Of a stretch of DNA of 48,842 nucleotides, positions 30,331 to 38,648 are shown in pieces. Location of the stretch: contig CANQNN010000019.1 of NCBI GenBank assembly GCA_947625205.1, positions 1 to 48,842 of the forward strand, written 5' to 3'. A program made the position numbers and the translations under genes. Under the pieces are notes generated by a model. That model was not told where the DNA came from. It did not search any database and worked only from the letters and a program-made list of their open reading frames with translations. This stretch comes from an uncultured Lachnospiraceae bacterium. GTDB taxonomy: Bacteria > Bacillota > Clostridia > Lachnospirales > Lachnospiraceae. The first letter of the stretch is position 1; the number at the start of each line of letters is the position of its first letter.

Positions 30331-30553
30331 GAGAACCTCCTTCTTCCTCGTCTTCTACATACTGCAGAATATCGCCCGGCTGACATCCCAGCGCCCGGCA
30401 GATCTCGTTCAGTGTAGAGAGACGTATGGCTTTTGCTTTGTTATTTTTTAAAATGGACAGATTCGCAAGGGTAATGTCGATTTCGCCTGCCAGTTCGGTC
30501 AGTCCTTTCTTGCGCATCGCCATCATTACATCCAGATTTATGATAATTGCCAT
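30317..30553 (-). CDS. Small XRE/YozG-type HTH regulator
   Basis: A 78-residue protein made almost entirely of one Cro/C1-type helix-turn-helix (AMRKKGLTELAGEIDITLAN, LSTLNEICRALGCQPGDILQY) with an acidic tail. YozG-like regulators are usually paired with a DUF2975 membrane protein, as here, 16 bases away. The pair probably works as a membrane-linked regulatory unit. Its stop overlaps the start of the DUF4173 gene. Confidence 0.9.
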   Translation of the reverse strand: MAIIINLDVMMAMRKKGLTELAGEIDITLANLSILKNNKAKAIRLSTLNEICRALGCQPGDILQYVEDEEEGGSHVSE

Positions 30554-30569
30554 GATTTCCTCCTGCGAT

Positions 30570-31016
30570 CTATATCGTCAGATCGTTCTCCTGTTTGTAT
30601 GTGACCGCCTTGTCGAAAACCCCGGCAAGCACCTTGCTGAACAGCCCCGCGATGATAAATACGAGTATGATGATAAGCACCGAAGGCGTTAAGTAGATAA
30701 ACAGCCGGCATGCCGTGATCACCGTGATAAAGAAGCTGTATATGCTCATTCGCTCCAGACTTGACACGTTTTCCCGTATAAAGCAGTCACCCGCTATGAC
30801 AGACGCAAACATTCTGCGTAGCTCCCGTATGATCAGGATCGCAAAGATTCCCGACAGGAAGAGAACAACGCAGAGGGAATAGTAATTGTCCCTGAAATAA
30901 GGGTTGAATCTGCCGTAGATCTTAATGCTTATGGGAAGTGTCACCGTGACGATGATCCCCACATAAAACATTATGTCCAGCAGTAATTTGGTAAATACCG
31001 TCAGCTTATCTTTCAT
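30570..31016 (-). CDS. DUF2975 membrane protein
   Basis: A 148-residue protein with four hydrophobic segments (about 10-30, 45-62, 90-112, 114-136). The spacing and the SVIAGDCFIRENVSSLERMS loop between helices two and three are characteristic of DUF2975. It is the first gene of the three-gene operon with the YozG-like regulator and the DUF4173 protein. AAAGGA precedes the ATG. The molecular role is not known. Confidence 0.87.
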   Translation of the reverse strand: MKDKLTVFTKLLLDIMFYVGIIVTVTLPISIKIYGRFNPYFRDNYYSLCVVLFLSGIFAILIIRELRRMFASVIAGDCFIRENVSSLERMSIYSFFITVITACRLFIYLTPSVLIIILVFIIAGLFSKVLAGVFDKAVTYKQENDLTI

Positions 31017-31073
31017 GGTTATTGTCCTTTCTTATCGATCCCGGCGGGCAGACCACCGTGTCATGTTAAGCAT

Positions 31074-31134
31074 ACAATAACACCATGAAAAGTGAATGTC
31101 AATAAAAATTTATCGTTTTACAATAAAAATTTAT
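31074..31134 (-). promoter_or_regulatory. DUF2975-HTH operon promoter with tandem operator-like repeats
   Basis: On the minus strand a perfect -35 TTGACA (31097-31102), a 17-base spacer and a -10 TATTGT (31074-31079). Two identical 13-base repeats, AATAAAAATTTAT on the plus strand, lie at 31101-31113 and 31122-31134. They are spaced 21 bases, two helical turns, and the first touches the -35. They are good candidates for binding by the YozG-like regulator encoded in the operon. Confidence 0.7.
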
Positions 31135-31189
31135 TTTGAAGGGATAATATTAAGGAAAGTCAGATGTGTCAGGGTGCAAAGTTGATGGC

Positions 31190-31945
31190 TTACAGATCGA
31201 TCGATAACCCTACAGGGCAGTGGTCCGAACCCATAACATCCTTATAGATGACCGCGTCCTGCAGCCTGTCCTGCAGAGACTGCGATACCAGAAAATAGTC
31301 AATGCGCCATCCCGCGTTGTTCTCTCTGGCATGAAAACGGTATGACCACCAGGAGTAGGCCCCTTCCAGACTGGGGTAGAAATAGCGGAAAGTATCGATA
31401 AATCCCGCCTCTGTGAGCGCGGTGAATTTCGCGCGTTCTTCATCCGTAAACCCGGCGTTCATGCGGTTGGTCTTTGGATTCTTCAGATCGATCTCCCGGT
31501 GTGCCACGTTCAGGTCACCGCAGAATATCACCGGTTTCTTTTGTTCCAGCTGTTTCAGATAGGCGAGAAAGTCATCCTCCCATTTCATACGGTAAGCAAG
31601 TCTTGCCAGCCCGTCCTGCGAGTTGGGCGTATAGACCGTGACCAGATAGTAAGCGGGATACTCCAGCGTGATAACACGTCCCTCGTGGTCGTGTTCCTCG
31701 ACGCCCATACCGTAGGATATGCACAGCGGTTCCTTTTTTGTGAAGACAGCGGTTCCCGAATATCCCTTTTTCTCCGCATAATTCCAGTATTGACGATAGC
31801 CCGGCAGATCCAGTGTGATCTGTCCCTCCTGCAGTTTCGTCTCCTGGACGCAGAAGATGTCGGCGTTCTGCTCCGTTACAAATTGTGTAAATCCTTTTCC
31901 AACACAGGCGCGAAGCCCGTTTACATTCCATGAGATCAGTTTCAT
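31190..31945 (-). CDS. exoA: Exodeoxyribonuclease III (AP endonuclease, ExoA/Xth)
   Basis: A 251-residue protein. It begins [19 protein letters not shown], with the metal ligands in WNVNGLRA and CVQETKLQ, the catalytic region [14 protein letters not shown], and the C-terminal [13 protein letters not shown] with the active-site His. It cuts DNA at abasic sites in base-excision repair. The frame is open to 31990, but AAAGGAG precedes the ATG at 31945, where the family starts. It is a single gene. The spacer 31946-32204 holds only the start region of the next gene. Confidence 0.97.
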   Translation of the reverse strand: MKLISWNVNGLRACVGKGFTQFVTEQNADIFCVQETKLQEGQITLDLPGYRQYWNYAEKKGYSGTAVFTKKEPLCISYGMGVEEHDHEGRVITLEYPAYYLVTVYTPNSQDGLARLAYRMKWEDDFLAYLKQLEQKKPVIFCGDLNVAHREIDLKNPKTNRMNAGFTDEERAKFTALTEAGFIDTFRYFYPSLEGAYSWWSYRFHARENNAGWRIDYFLVSQSLQDRLQDAVIYKDVMGSDHCPVGLSIDL

Positions 31946-32204
31946 ATGCACTCCTTTGTATACCGTTATCATAAACCATTCTGCGGCCATTTTAAATACC
32001 TGTTTTGGAAAAGTTTCATCCGCTGCGGTCCGGGACCGCTTATTGCTTCATACCGTTGCCGGACGAAATCTTAATAAATAATAGAGAGTTTTTAGAGAAT
32101 GAGATGCTACCATGTATAATCATGCGAGGTATGTCATTTTTCGCCATATGGTGGGAAACGGCACAGCGAAGCATCATACCACAGGCGATACGGAGGAGCG
32201 GCAT

Positions 32205-33200
32205 ATGAGCGGAGGCGGCGCGGGCGCGCGTATGAGCAGGCAGCAGCGGGAGAGGAAAAGAAGACGGCAGTTTAAGAAAAGGGTCATGCATCTTATAGAG
32301 ATGCTCATTTTACTGGCGCTGATACTGTGCATCCGGAATATCTATGCGCAGCTTAAGGAGATCCGCACGACGCTCAGACTGTCGGGCGTACCGGTCTATG
32401 AGGGCAGGGCGGATTCCGAAGAAGGCGAAACACCGGATCAGGAGATCCGGACATTGGACGCAGTCGATTGGGAGATCTCAAAGCCTGTAGAGCGCACAGA
32501 GGAGGAAGTTCTTGAACGGCTGGGAGAGCTGGCGCAGGAGAGCGACGCCATCAGAAGCGTTTATGAAAACTGTGCGGCATATCCCGATGAGCTTCTGTCC
32601 GCCCTTGCCAACAATCCTGAGATGGCGGACTTCGCGGCGGGCTATCTGGAAGGCTCTGCGGACAGCCGGAGCAGCCCGGGAAGCGGACTGACCGCTGACG
32701 AATGCGGACAGGCGTATCCGCTTTTCTTACAGTGGGATACCCGGTGGGGTTATCGCCCCTATGGAACGCAGAGCTGTATCGGGCTTGCGGGCTGCGGGCC
32801 CACCTGTCTGTCGATGGCGCTTTTCTATCTGACCGGAGATGATAAGCTGACGCCCGACAGGATCGCGGAATATGCCATGAATAACGGTTACTATGTGGAC
32901 GGGACCGGGACAGCGTGGGCGCTGATGGAAGATGTGCCGAAGCTGTATGGCATACAGGTGACGAACTTAAGCGCCGCCGCAGGAAACCTAACGGCGATAC
33001 TGGACAACGGCGGCGTTATTATCTGTTCCGTCGGGCGAGGTGATTTCACGACGTCCGGTCATTATATTGTCATATACGGCTACGACAGCGGCGGATTTCT
33101 GGTAAACGATCCCAATTGTATAGCCAGAAGCGCCAGAAAATGGACGTTTAGCGAGCTGAAGCCCCAGCTGAAAAACATATGGGCGTATACGAAAGCGTGA
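32205..33200 (+). CDS. Membrane-anchored C39-like cysteine peptidase
   Basis: A 331-residue protein. A basic start (RQQRERKRRRQFKKR) leads into one membrane helix (about 28-46), so the rest faces outside. A coiled, acidic spacer (about 70-165) precedes a C39_2-like papain-fold domain: QWDTRWGYRPYG, GCGPTCLSMALFYL (likely nucleophile Cys197), GHYIVIYGY (His286) and NDPN (Asp302). The role is probably extracellular cleavage of a peptide or cell-wall link; the substrate is unknown. The ATG at 32205 has GGAGG 8 bases upstream; the frame is open to 32112 without a good site. Confidence 0.85.
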   Translation: MSGGGAGARMSRQQRERKRRRQFKKRVMHLIEMLILLALILCIRNIYAQLKEIRTTLRLSGVPVYEGRADSEEGETPDQEIRTLDAVDWEISKPVERTEEEVLERLGELAQESDAIRSVYENCAAYPDELLSALANNPEMADFAAGYLEGSADSRSSPGSGLTADECGQAYPLFLQWDTRWGYRPYGTQSCIGLAGCGPTCLSMALFYLTGDDKLTPDRIAEYAMNNGYYVDGTGTAWALMEDVPKLYGIQVTNLSAAAGNLTAILDNGGVIICSVGRGDFTTSGHYIVIYGYDSGGFLVNDPNCIARSARKWTFSELKPQLKNIWAYTKA

Positions 33201-33221
33201 CAAGCCGGAGCCCCTAATGTT

Positions 33222-34304
33222 TTACTCGTCATAGTACGCAAGGATATCTTTGTGCACGATCCTGTCCGACAGCGCGTACATCCGGTCGAGAATCGATTCA
33301 TAGTTGTCGGGTGTAAGCCGCCCCTCGCCCCGTGCGATCCGGTCGTAGATCTCGCGGTTGATATCTTTGGAGAAGTGAATCATATCCATGTAATTATCGA
33401 GGTTTAATAGGATGTCTTCTGCATCCTGATAGAAATATATTTCAACATTTTCATACTGCAGGAGGGCGCTGACCGCCTGTTTTTCATTATAGATCACGGC
33501 GTCCCGTTCTCCGGCCCGGTATGCGTTATCCCACCAGAGCATGGAGTAAGGAGAAAAGAAAAATTTGAACGTAGTTTCGGGATGCTTCTCTACCTCGGCG
33601 GTAAGCAGCGCGATATTGCCCGCAAGCTCTTCTGCGTTGGCGGTTTCGGGCTGCATCTCTTTGACGGCGGGCAGACGGGCATACAGCCCGGTTGCCATAT
33701 CCTGATTAAACTCCTTCCACTGCGCCCAGTTGTAAGAATCACCCTCGTCATAGCTCCCGAGCAGAGAGTGGGCGAGCATATACGGCAGCTTTTCCATAAG
33801 CACATCCTTGTTCAGCACATAAGAATAGTCGTTAAAAATATTCCTGTCATACAGATACATCGGACAGCCGGTGGATTCATAAGTCGTGTCTGTGTCTGCT
33901 GACAAGGAGGACGGATCGATATTATAAAACACATATTTCAGGTCATGCGATTCGCAGGCAGTGTCCAGCAGGTAACACAGATCGGCGGTGGCGCCGTAGG
34001 AGCGGATCGCCTTGATGGTCTTACAGCCAAACCCCTCGTCAAACCAGCGGTTATTGTAATTCTCACACACAGAAGATCCTACGATGAGCGCATCATAGTC
34101 AAAATTGCGCAGCGTACCGATACACTGATATTCCTTGTCTGTCAGCACCGCCTTAAGCCCCGGCAGCGGTTTATGGTACTGGTAGAAAGGGTCGAAGATC
34201 ACCACCACGGCAATCACTGCCGCAAGCAGGAAAAGCGTCCGTATAACGAACTGCTGCAGGAATTTTTTATTCTGATCTTGTGTTGTTGAAGCTGTTTTAT
34301 GCAT
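33222..34304 (-). CDS. DltD/AlgX-like SGNH-fold partner of the MBOAT acyltransferase
   Basis: A 360-residue protein with one N-terminal membrane helix (about 20-38), so the rest is extracellular. An SGNH-like block I, DALIVGSSVCENYNNRWFDE (71-90), and a C-terminal DMIHFSKDINREIYDRI segment with a plausible catalytic Asp-His pair are visible. Proteins of this build finish the transfer of acyl groups moved across the membrane by an MBOAT protein. It lies 51 bases downstream of the MBOAT gene in the same direction, so the two almost certainly work together. The acceptor polymer is unknown. Confidence 0.78.
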   Translation of the reverse strand: MHKTASTTQDQNKKFLQQFVIRTLFLLAAVIAVVVIFDPFYQYHKPLPGLKAVLTDKEYQCIGTLRNFDYDALIVGSSVCENYNNRWFDEGFGCKTIKAIRSYGATADLCYLLDTACESHDLKYVFYNIDPSSLSADTDTTYESTGCPMYLYDRNIFNDYSYVLNKDVLMEKLPYMLAHSLLGSYDEGDSYNWAQWKEFNQDMATGLYARLPAVKEMQPETANAEELAGNIALLTAEVEKHPETTFKFFFSPYSMLWWDNAYRAGERDAVIYNEKQAVSALLQYENVEIYFYQDAEDILLNLDNYMDMIHFSKDINREIYDRIARGEGRLTPDNYESILDRMYALSDRIVHKDILAYYDE

Positions 34305-34355
34305 ATTCAGAGTTCTCCTGATTGGTTTTTCTTTGTTTCATCCGCGCTCCCTTTT

Positions 34356-35858
34356 TTAGAAGTTAAAATACAAAAACGTGCTCACTTGTGACAATGACAC
34401 GACACACCATACGAACAGTATGCAGATGATCCAGCACCGCCCGGATGTCAGTGTCCCCCGCATCGTGCGCTCGTATGCGTCCGGCCGGAAGATCAGGAAG
34501 AATGCCAGTGCAAACAGCCCGATCATAAAGACCAGATATAGGTACGGAGTCAGCGCGGGCGCCGTCAGCTCCAGCGCCTGTTTTATCACATAGAGCTCTG
34601 AAATATCAAGCTGCGCCGCAATGTCATATATTTTACCCGTATAACCCCCGGCAAACAGGTTCCTAAATAACTGTATCGCCGCCGGTATGCTCTGACTGCG
34701 GAAGAAAAAGAGCGACATATTAAAGAGTGCAAAAGTAAAGATCCAGCCAAGCCACGGCGGTATATGGAAACGGGCGGGTCTTTTGCCCTCATGCCCGCTG
34801 ACGCCTACGATCCCGAGGTTGTCCCACACGACCAGAAGGCCGTGCATGGCGCCCCACGCTATATAAGTCCATGCCGCGCCGTGCCATAAGCCGCTCAGCA
34901 GGAAAATGATAAACGTATTTATGAGCATCCGCGCCCGCCCTTTTCTGCTGCCGCCGAGCGGAATATAAACATAGGTGACAAAGAAACGGGAGAGGGTGAT
35001 GTGCCATCTCTGCCAGAATTCTTTGATGCTGCATGCCCGGTAGGGCGCGTTAAAATTGACGGGCAGCTCGATATTAAACATTCTGCCCAGGCCGATAGCC
35101 ATGTCCGAATAACCGCTGAAGTCAAAGTACAGTTCAAAAGTATATGCCAGCACCGTTACGATCGTGGAGACCGTATCCAGCGAATACGTCTGGGCAAAGC
35201 CGTAATTGGCCATCAGGGCGAAGGTGTCCGCCAGCAGCACTTTTTTGGCAAGTCCCAAGACAAACAGGTATATCCCGCGGGAGAAAGATGCGGCGTTAAA
35301 GCTGCGCTTAGCCGTGTCTTCAAACTGGGGAATCATCTCTTTATATAAGACGATAGGCCCGGCGATCAGCTGCGGGAAGAAAGTGACAAATGTCACATAG
35401 TTGACAAGGGAATAGTGTCCGCATCTGCCCAGGCATCTATCGATGATAAAGGACAGCTGCTGGAAAGTAAAGAAGCTGATGCCAAGAGGCAGCAGTATAT
35501 GCTTGAGTGTAAAATCCGTGCGGAAAACATAATTGATATTTTCTATAAAGAAATCGTAATACTTAAAATAAAACAGGATGCCGAGATTCAGGATAACGCC
35601 CGCCGCCAGTCCGATCCTGTTCCATATCTTTGCGTGGGATCTGACACGGGTCAGCAGCCAGCTTAACAAATAATTCAGTCCGGTGCTGGACAGAATGATG
35701 GCAAGATAGTAGACGTTAAAATAACCGTAGAACCACAGGGACATCCCCGCCAAGAAGACCTGGGCGGGTTTAAACAGCCTGTACCGGTTGAGCATATACC
35801 AGCCTAACAGGGTAAGCGGCAAAAATATGAAAATAAAAATATACGAGTTAAACAGCAT
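34356..35858 (-). CDS. MBOAT family O-acyltransferase
   Basis: A 500-residue membrane protein with about eleven helices. The family hallmarks are PLGISFFTFQQLSFIID, the FPQLIAGPIVLY segment, FDFSGYSDMAIGLGRMF, FWQRWHITLSRF and the catalytic-His region LSGLWHGAAWTYIAWGAMHG (about residue 320). It belongs to the AlgI/DltB-like group that moves an acetyl or acyl group across the membrane for surface polysaccharide decoration. It is transcribed together with the DltD-like gene. The DUF4358 lipoprotein gene starts about 100 bases away in the other direction. Confidence 0.93.
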   Translation of the reverse strand: MLFNSYIFIFIFLPLTLLGWYMLNRYRLFKPAQVFLAGMSLWFYGYFNVYYLAIILSSTGLNYLLSWLLTRVRSHAKIWNRIGLAAGVILNLGILFYFKYYDFFIENINYVFRTDFTLKHILLPLGISFFTFQQLSFIIDRCLGRCGHYSLVNYVTFVTFFPQLIAGPIVLYKEMIPQFEDTAKRSFNAASFSRGIYLFVLGLAKKVLLADTFALMANYGFAQTYSLDTVSTIVTVLAYTFELYFDFSGYSDMAIGLGRMFNIELPVNFNAPYRACSIKEFWQRWHITLSRFFVTYVYIPLGGSRKGRARMLINTFIIFLLSGLWHGAAWTYIAWGAMHGLLVVWDNLGIVGVSGHEGKRPARFHIPPWLGWIFTFALFNMSLFFFRSQSIPAAIQLFRNLFAGGYTGKIYDIAAQLDISELYVIKQALELTAPALTPYLYLVFMIGLFALAFFLIFRPDAYERTMRGTLTSGRCWIICILFVWCVVSLSQVSTFLYFNF

Positions 35859-35957
35859 ATAATAGCGGAATTCCTTTTTGCATACATATTTTTCTAATAA
35901 AGACAGAAACTAGATATAGTATAGCAAATAGAAATATGTACCGCAATGGAGGAAGCG

Positions 35958-36587
35958 ATGAAAAAAAGCATAATAAGAACGATAACGGTCGCGCTTACGG
36001 CAGGGATATGTCTGTTTACGGGATGCGGAAACGAGCTGCCGGAGGAGGAGTTAGTCAATACCGGGCAGGCTTTTGAGATCCAGAAAGTCACCGATGATCT
36101 GCAGGCGAGTAATTTTCTTTTTCCGGAGGAGAAAAAATTCGTGGCGCTGACACAGCTTAAAGACAGCGTCAAAGAACTATTGGGCGATCAGTACTGGCCG
36201 GAGGTAAGCTTGTCCAAGGAAGAACTGAAAGAAAAGACCGGGATTACGGAAGATATGTACGTGGACTTTCTGGCGGAAAAACAGTCTCTTGACGCACATA
36301 TTGATACGATGATCATTATTCATGCCAAAGAAGCAAGTGTAGGCGACATAGAAAAGGCGCTGGAAAACTACCGCAGTGAGATCATCAGACAGAACCAGAA
36401 TCACCCGCAGAATCTGTGCAAGGCGGAGGCGTCCCGCATGGAGACGATAGAAGATTATATCTGCTTCGTTCAGCTGGGCGCCGACACTACCGTTGTGGCG
36501 GACAAAGGACAGGACGCGGTCATAGCGTACTGCCAGGAAGAGAATGAGCGCGCGCTGTATGTCCTCGAACAAGAGATACTGGAATAG
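35958..36587 (+). CDS. DUF4358-like lipoprotein
   Basis: A 209-residue protein. MKKSIIRTITVALTAG leads to a lipobox FTGC, then GNELPEEELV, so the mature protein is lipid-anchored outside the membrane. The mature part has helical segments, including SVGDIEKALENYRSEIIRQ. The order of secondary elements and the closing IAYCQEENERALYVLEQ fit DUF4358 as I remember it. The function is unknown, but genes of this type often sit beside MBOAT genes. The ATG at 35958 is chosen for its GGAGG; an ATG 12 bases earlier lacks one. It converges on the esterase gene with only 6 bases between the stops. Confidence 0.75.
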   Translation: MKKSIIRTITVALTAGICLFTGCGNELPEEELVNTGQAFEIQKVTDDLQASNFLFPEEKKFVALTQLKDSVKELLGDQYWPEVSLSKEELKEKTGITEDMYVDFLAEKQSLDAHIDTMIIIHAKEASVGDIEKALENYRSEIIRQNQNHPQNLCKAEASRMETIEDYICFVQLGADTTVVADKGQDAVIAYCQEENERALYVLEQEILE

Positions 36588-36593
36588 ATGGCG

Positions 36594-37646
36594 TTACCAC
36601 TGCATGAGCCGGCGGATCTCGTCAGCGATGATCTCCGAAGCCCGTATGTGCGTCCGGATGCTTGGATGGTAGTCTACCACATATCCGTCAGCCTCGGTAT
36701 GAGTCGGCAGCGGTAAAAAAGAAATGCGGTCATCTTTGGATGCTTCACGATATTCGGCAATCGCCTTTGTAACGGAATCAGTCAGCTCATTATTCATAAG
36801 TCCGTAGACGCACAGAATACGCGCATTCGGATTTTTGCCACGGACGGCTGCGATAAATTTTTTGTACAGGGAGCGGAATTCGGCTTCTCTGTCCGCTTTA
36901 CCGCGACAGTAACTATTGTCGTTCGTTCCTAGATTGATCACGATCATATCCGGTTTGAAGCTCTGAAAATCCCATTCCGTCATAGTGACGGTCTTATCAT
37001 TATAAGTTCCCCTGGAAAATCCCACTAAAGTATAATACGGAGGCACCAGCTCCGATTCGTTGCGTATGTCGCTGCTCTCATCCACATAACCCGAGTAAAC
37101 GCCGTAACCGCTGTATGATACCATACTGTAATCTGCGTTAAGCGCCCTGGCAGCGCGGTAGGCGTATGCCTTGGTCACATCTTCTGTTGCCGTGTTGAAG
37201 GTGTGGGTCAGGTCATCGTCGTCTACGCCGTATCCGCAGGTGATGGAATCTCCGATAAATTCAATGCGGCGGTCTTTTGCGGGGGCAGGATGCAGCGAAG
37301 CGCCCTCATCCGTGACCAGCTCTCGTATGCCCACGATCGACATAGGCGCCTCGGACAGCTTGAGCAGTCTGACCGTGTGTTTCTGCGGCGCCGGTTCGTC
37401 TATGACGGTGTAATGCGGCGTCGGTTCGGCGATCATTTCATCGAGGATCCGCTCGTCATCTATATATACGGCGATCCGCGCAAGATCTGTGCCTGCCGGA
37501 GTATGGTCGTCACCCTGTAATATGATCTCCAGATATTTCCCCTCATATGTAAATTCAATGCCGCTGCCGGATAATGCCAGCCAGAGAATATCATCCAGGT
37601 ATAATGTACGGCCGATGTATTTTACGGTTTCTTTTGTAGGTTTCAT
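36594..37646 (-). CDS. CE2-type SGNH esterase, probable acetyl-polysaccharide deacetylase
   Basis: A 350-residue protein. An N-terminal beta-sandwich (about 1-120) precedes an SGNH domain with block I EFIGDSITCGYG (Ser134), block III NLGTNDNSY (Asn242) and the DYHPS block V (His327). This two-domain build is that of carbohydrate esterase family 2, which removes acetyl groups from xylan or mannan sugars. No signal peptide is visible, so it should act inside the cell, perhaps on imported acetylated oligosaccharides. AAGGAG precedes the ATG. It fits the GH10 xylanase elsewhere in the window. Confidence 0.88.
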   Translation of the reverse strand: MKPTKETVKYIGRTLYLDDILWLALSGSGIEFTYEGKYLEIILQGDDHTPAGTDLARIAVYIDDERILDEMIAEPTPHYTVIDEPAPQKHTVRLLKLSEAPMSIVGIRELVTDEGASLHPAPAKDRRIEFIGDSITCGYGVDDDDLTHTFNTATEDVTKAYAYRAARALNADYSMVSYSGYGVYSGYVDESSDIRNESELVPPYYTLVGFSRGTYNDKTVTMTEWDFQSFKPDMIVINLGTNDNSYCRGKADREAEFRSLYKKFIAAVRGKNPNARILCVYGLMNNELTDSVTKAIAEYREASKDDRISFLPLPTHTEADGYVVDYHPSIRTHIRASEIIADEIRRLMQW

Positions 37647-37791
37647 GGTCTGCTCCTTATGCTCTTTATGATAGATAATGTTTCAGCGCAGCGTTACGGT
37701 TTCTTACAGAGCGGGAGCCCAGCGGAAATAGTAATGCTGTGCATACTATTATACATAATCCGGCGCCTGATTACCATCCGTTAAAGCAATC

Positions 37792-38460
37792 TTATGTCAA
37801 AAATTCCTGCAGCAGCAGCTCCAGCTCCTCCATCTCCGGGGCGGAGAAGACGCCGGAGCCCTTTCTGGCGGTCTTCTCTTCTTCGGGCTGTTTGTCATCG
37901 GCAGCCTTAGCGTCAGGCTGGACCGCCAGCATATCAAGCGCGGTCTGCTCCAGTCTGTTTGCCAGGTGGTTTTCCAGATAGTCAACCAGATTGATGCGCA
38001 GGATATTGAGCCTGCCGGGAATATCGACTAAAGAGGCGACTGCAAAATAGCAGTACAGTCCCGCAAAGCTGATTATGTAGAACGGAGCGATGGATAGAAA
38101 ACTGTCGTCCCGGATGATCCCAAGGAATGCGCCGATGCCGGCCACCAGAACGGCGAGCAGCATCAGCTGGCCGGACAGATGTTTTAAGGTGGTTAAGGAA
38201 ATGCCCTTAAGTTTTATATTACCCAAATACTTGTCCACAAAAACCGGGATGTTGGATATTTTTTCATTTAGTTTATAACAGCCGGAAAATTTCAGCTTCA
38301 GCTGCTGCAGGGATTTGTCGGTCGTCGTGGACATATGCTCTGATTCCCAGATCAGGCGGCGGTATATCACGCCGAGAATGATCTGGCATATGATACTAGC
38401 AGACAGTAACGCCAGGATCCCGATCATAAAATTCTTATGCTGAATAAAAAATACAGACAT
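37792..38460 (-). CDS. Hypothetical membrane protein
   Basis: A 222-residue protein without a family I can name. It has an N-terminal helix (about 12-32), a soluble stretch with ISNIPVFVDKYLGNIKL (about 45-90) and two further helices (about 95-115 and 122-145). An amphipathic segment DYLENHLANRLEQTALDMLAVQ follows, then an acidic tail ending in EMEELELLLQEFLT. It could be a proton-channel or scaffold-like protein, but this is a guess. It is divergent from murG. Confidence 0.6.
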   Translation of the reverse strand: MSVFFIQHKNFMIGILALLSASIICQIILGVIYRRLIWESEHMSTTTDKSLQQLKLKFSGCYKLNEKISNIPVFVDKYLGNIKLKGISLTTLKHLSGQLMLLAVLVAGIGAFLGIIRDDSFLSIAPFYIISFAGLYCYFAVASLVDIPGRLNILRINLVDYLENHLANRLEQTALDMLAVQPDAKAADDKQPEEEKTARKGSGVFSAPEMEELELLLQEFLT

Positions 38461-38582
38461 GGCAAATCGTTTCCTCCCAATACATCAGAAATAATGAGTG
38501 TACTTACATTATATTAGAAAACCGGCGGTAAAAAAGCCGTAACACATCGTCAAATTAGACTGGTATACGACATTTGATATAC

Positions 38583-38611
38583 TGGAAACGACAAAGGAAG
38601 TGTGGTATACT
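38583..38611 (+). promoter_or_regulatory. murG promoter
   Basis: An extended -10, TGGTATACT (38603-38611), with a weaker -35 TGGAAA (38583-38588) at 17 bases. AGGAGG lies at 38633-38638, ten bases before the ATG. Confidence 0.65.
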
Positions 38612-38648
38612 ATGAACATGTCCATTTTAATCAGGAGGTTTTTTCGTC

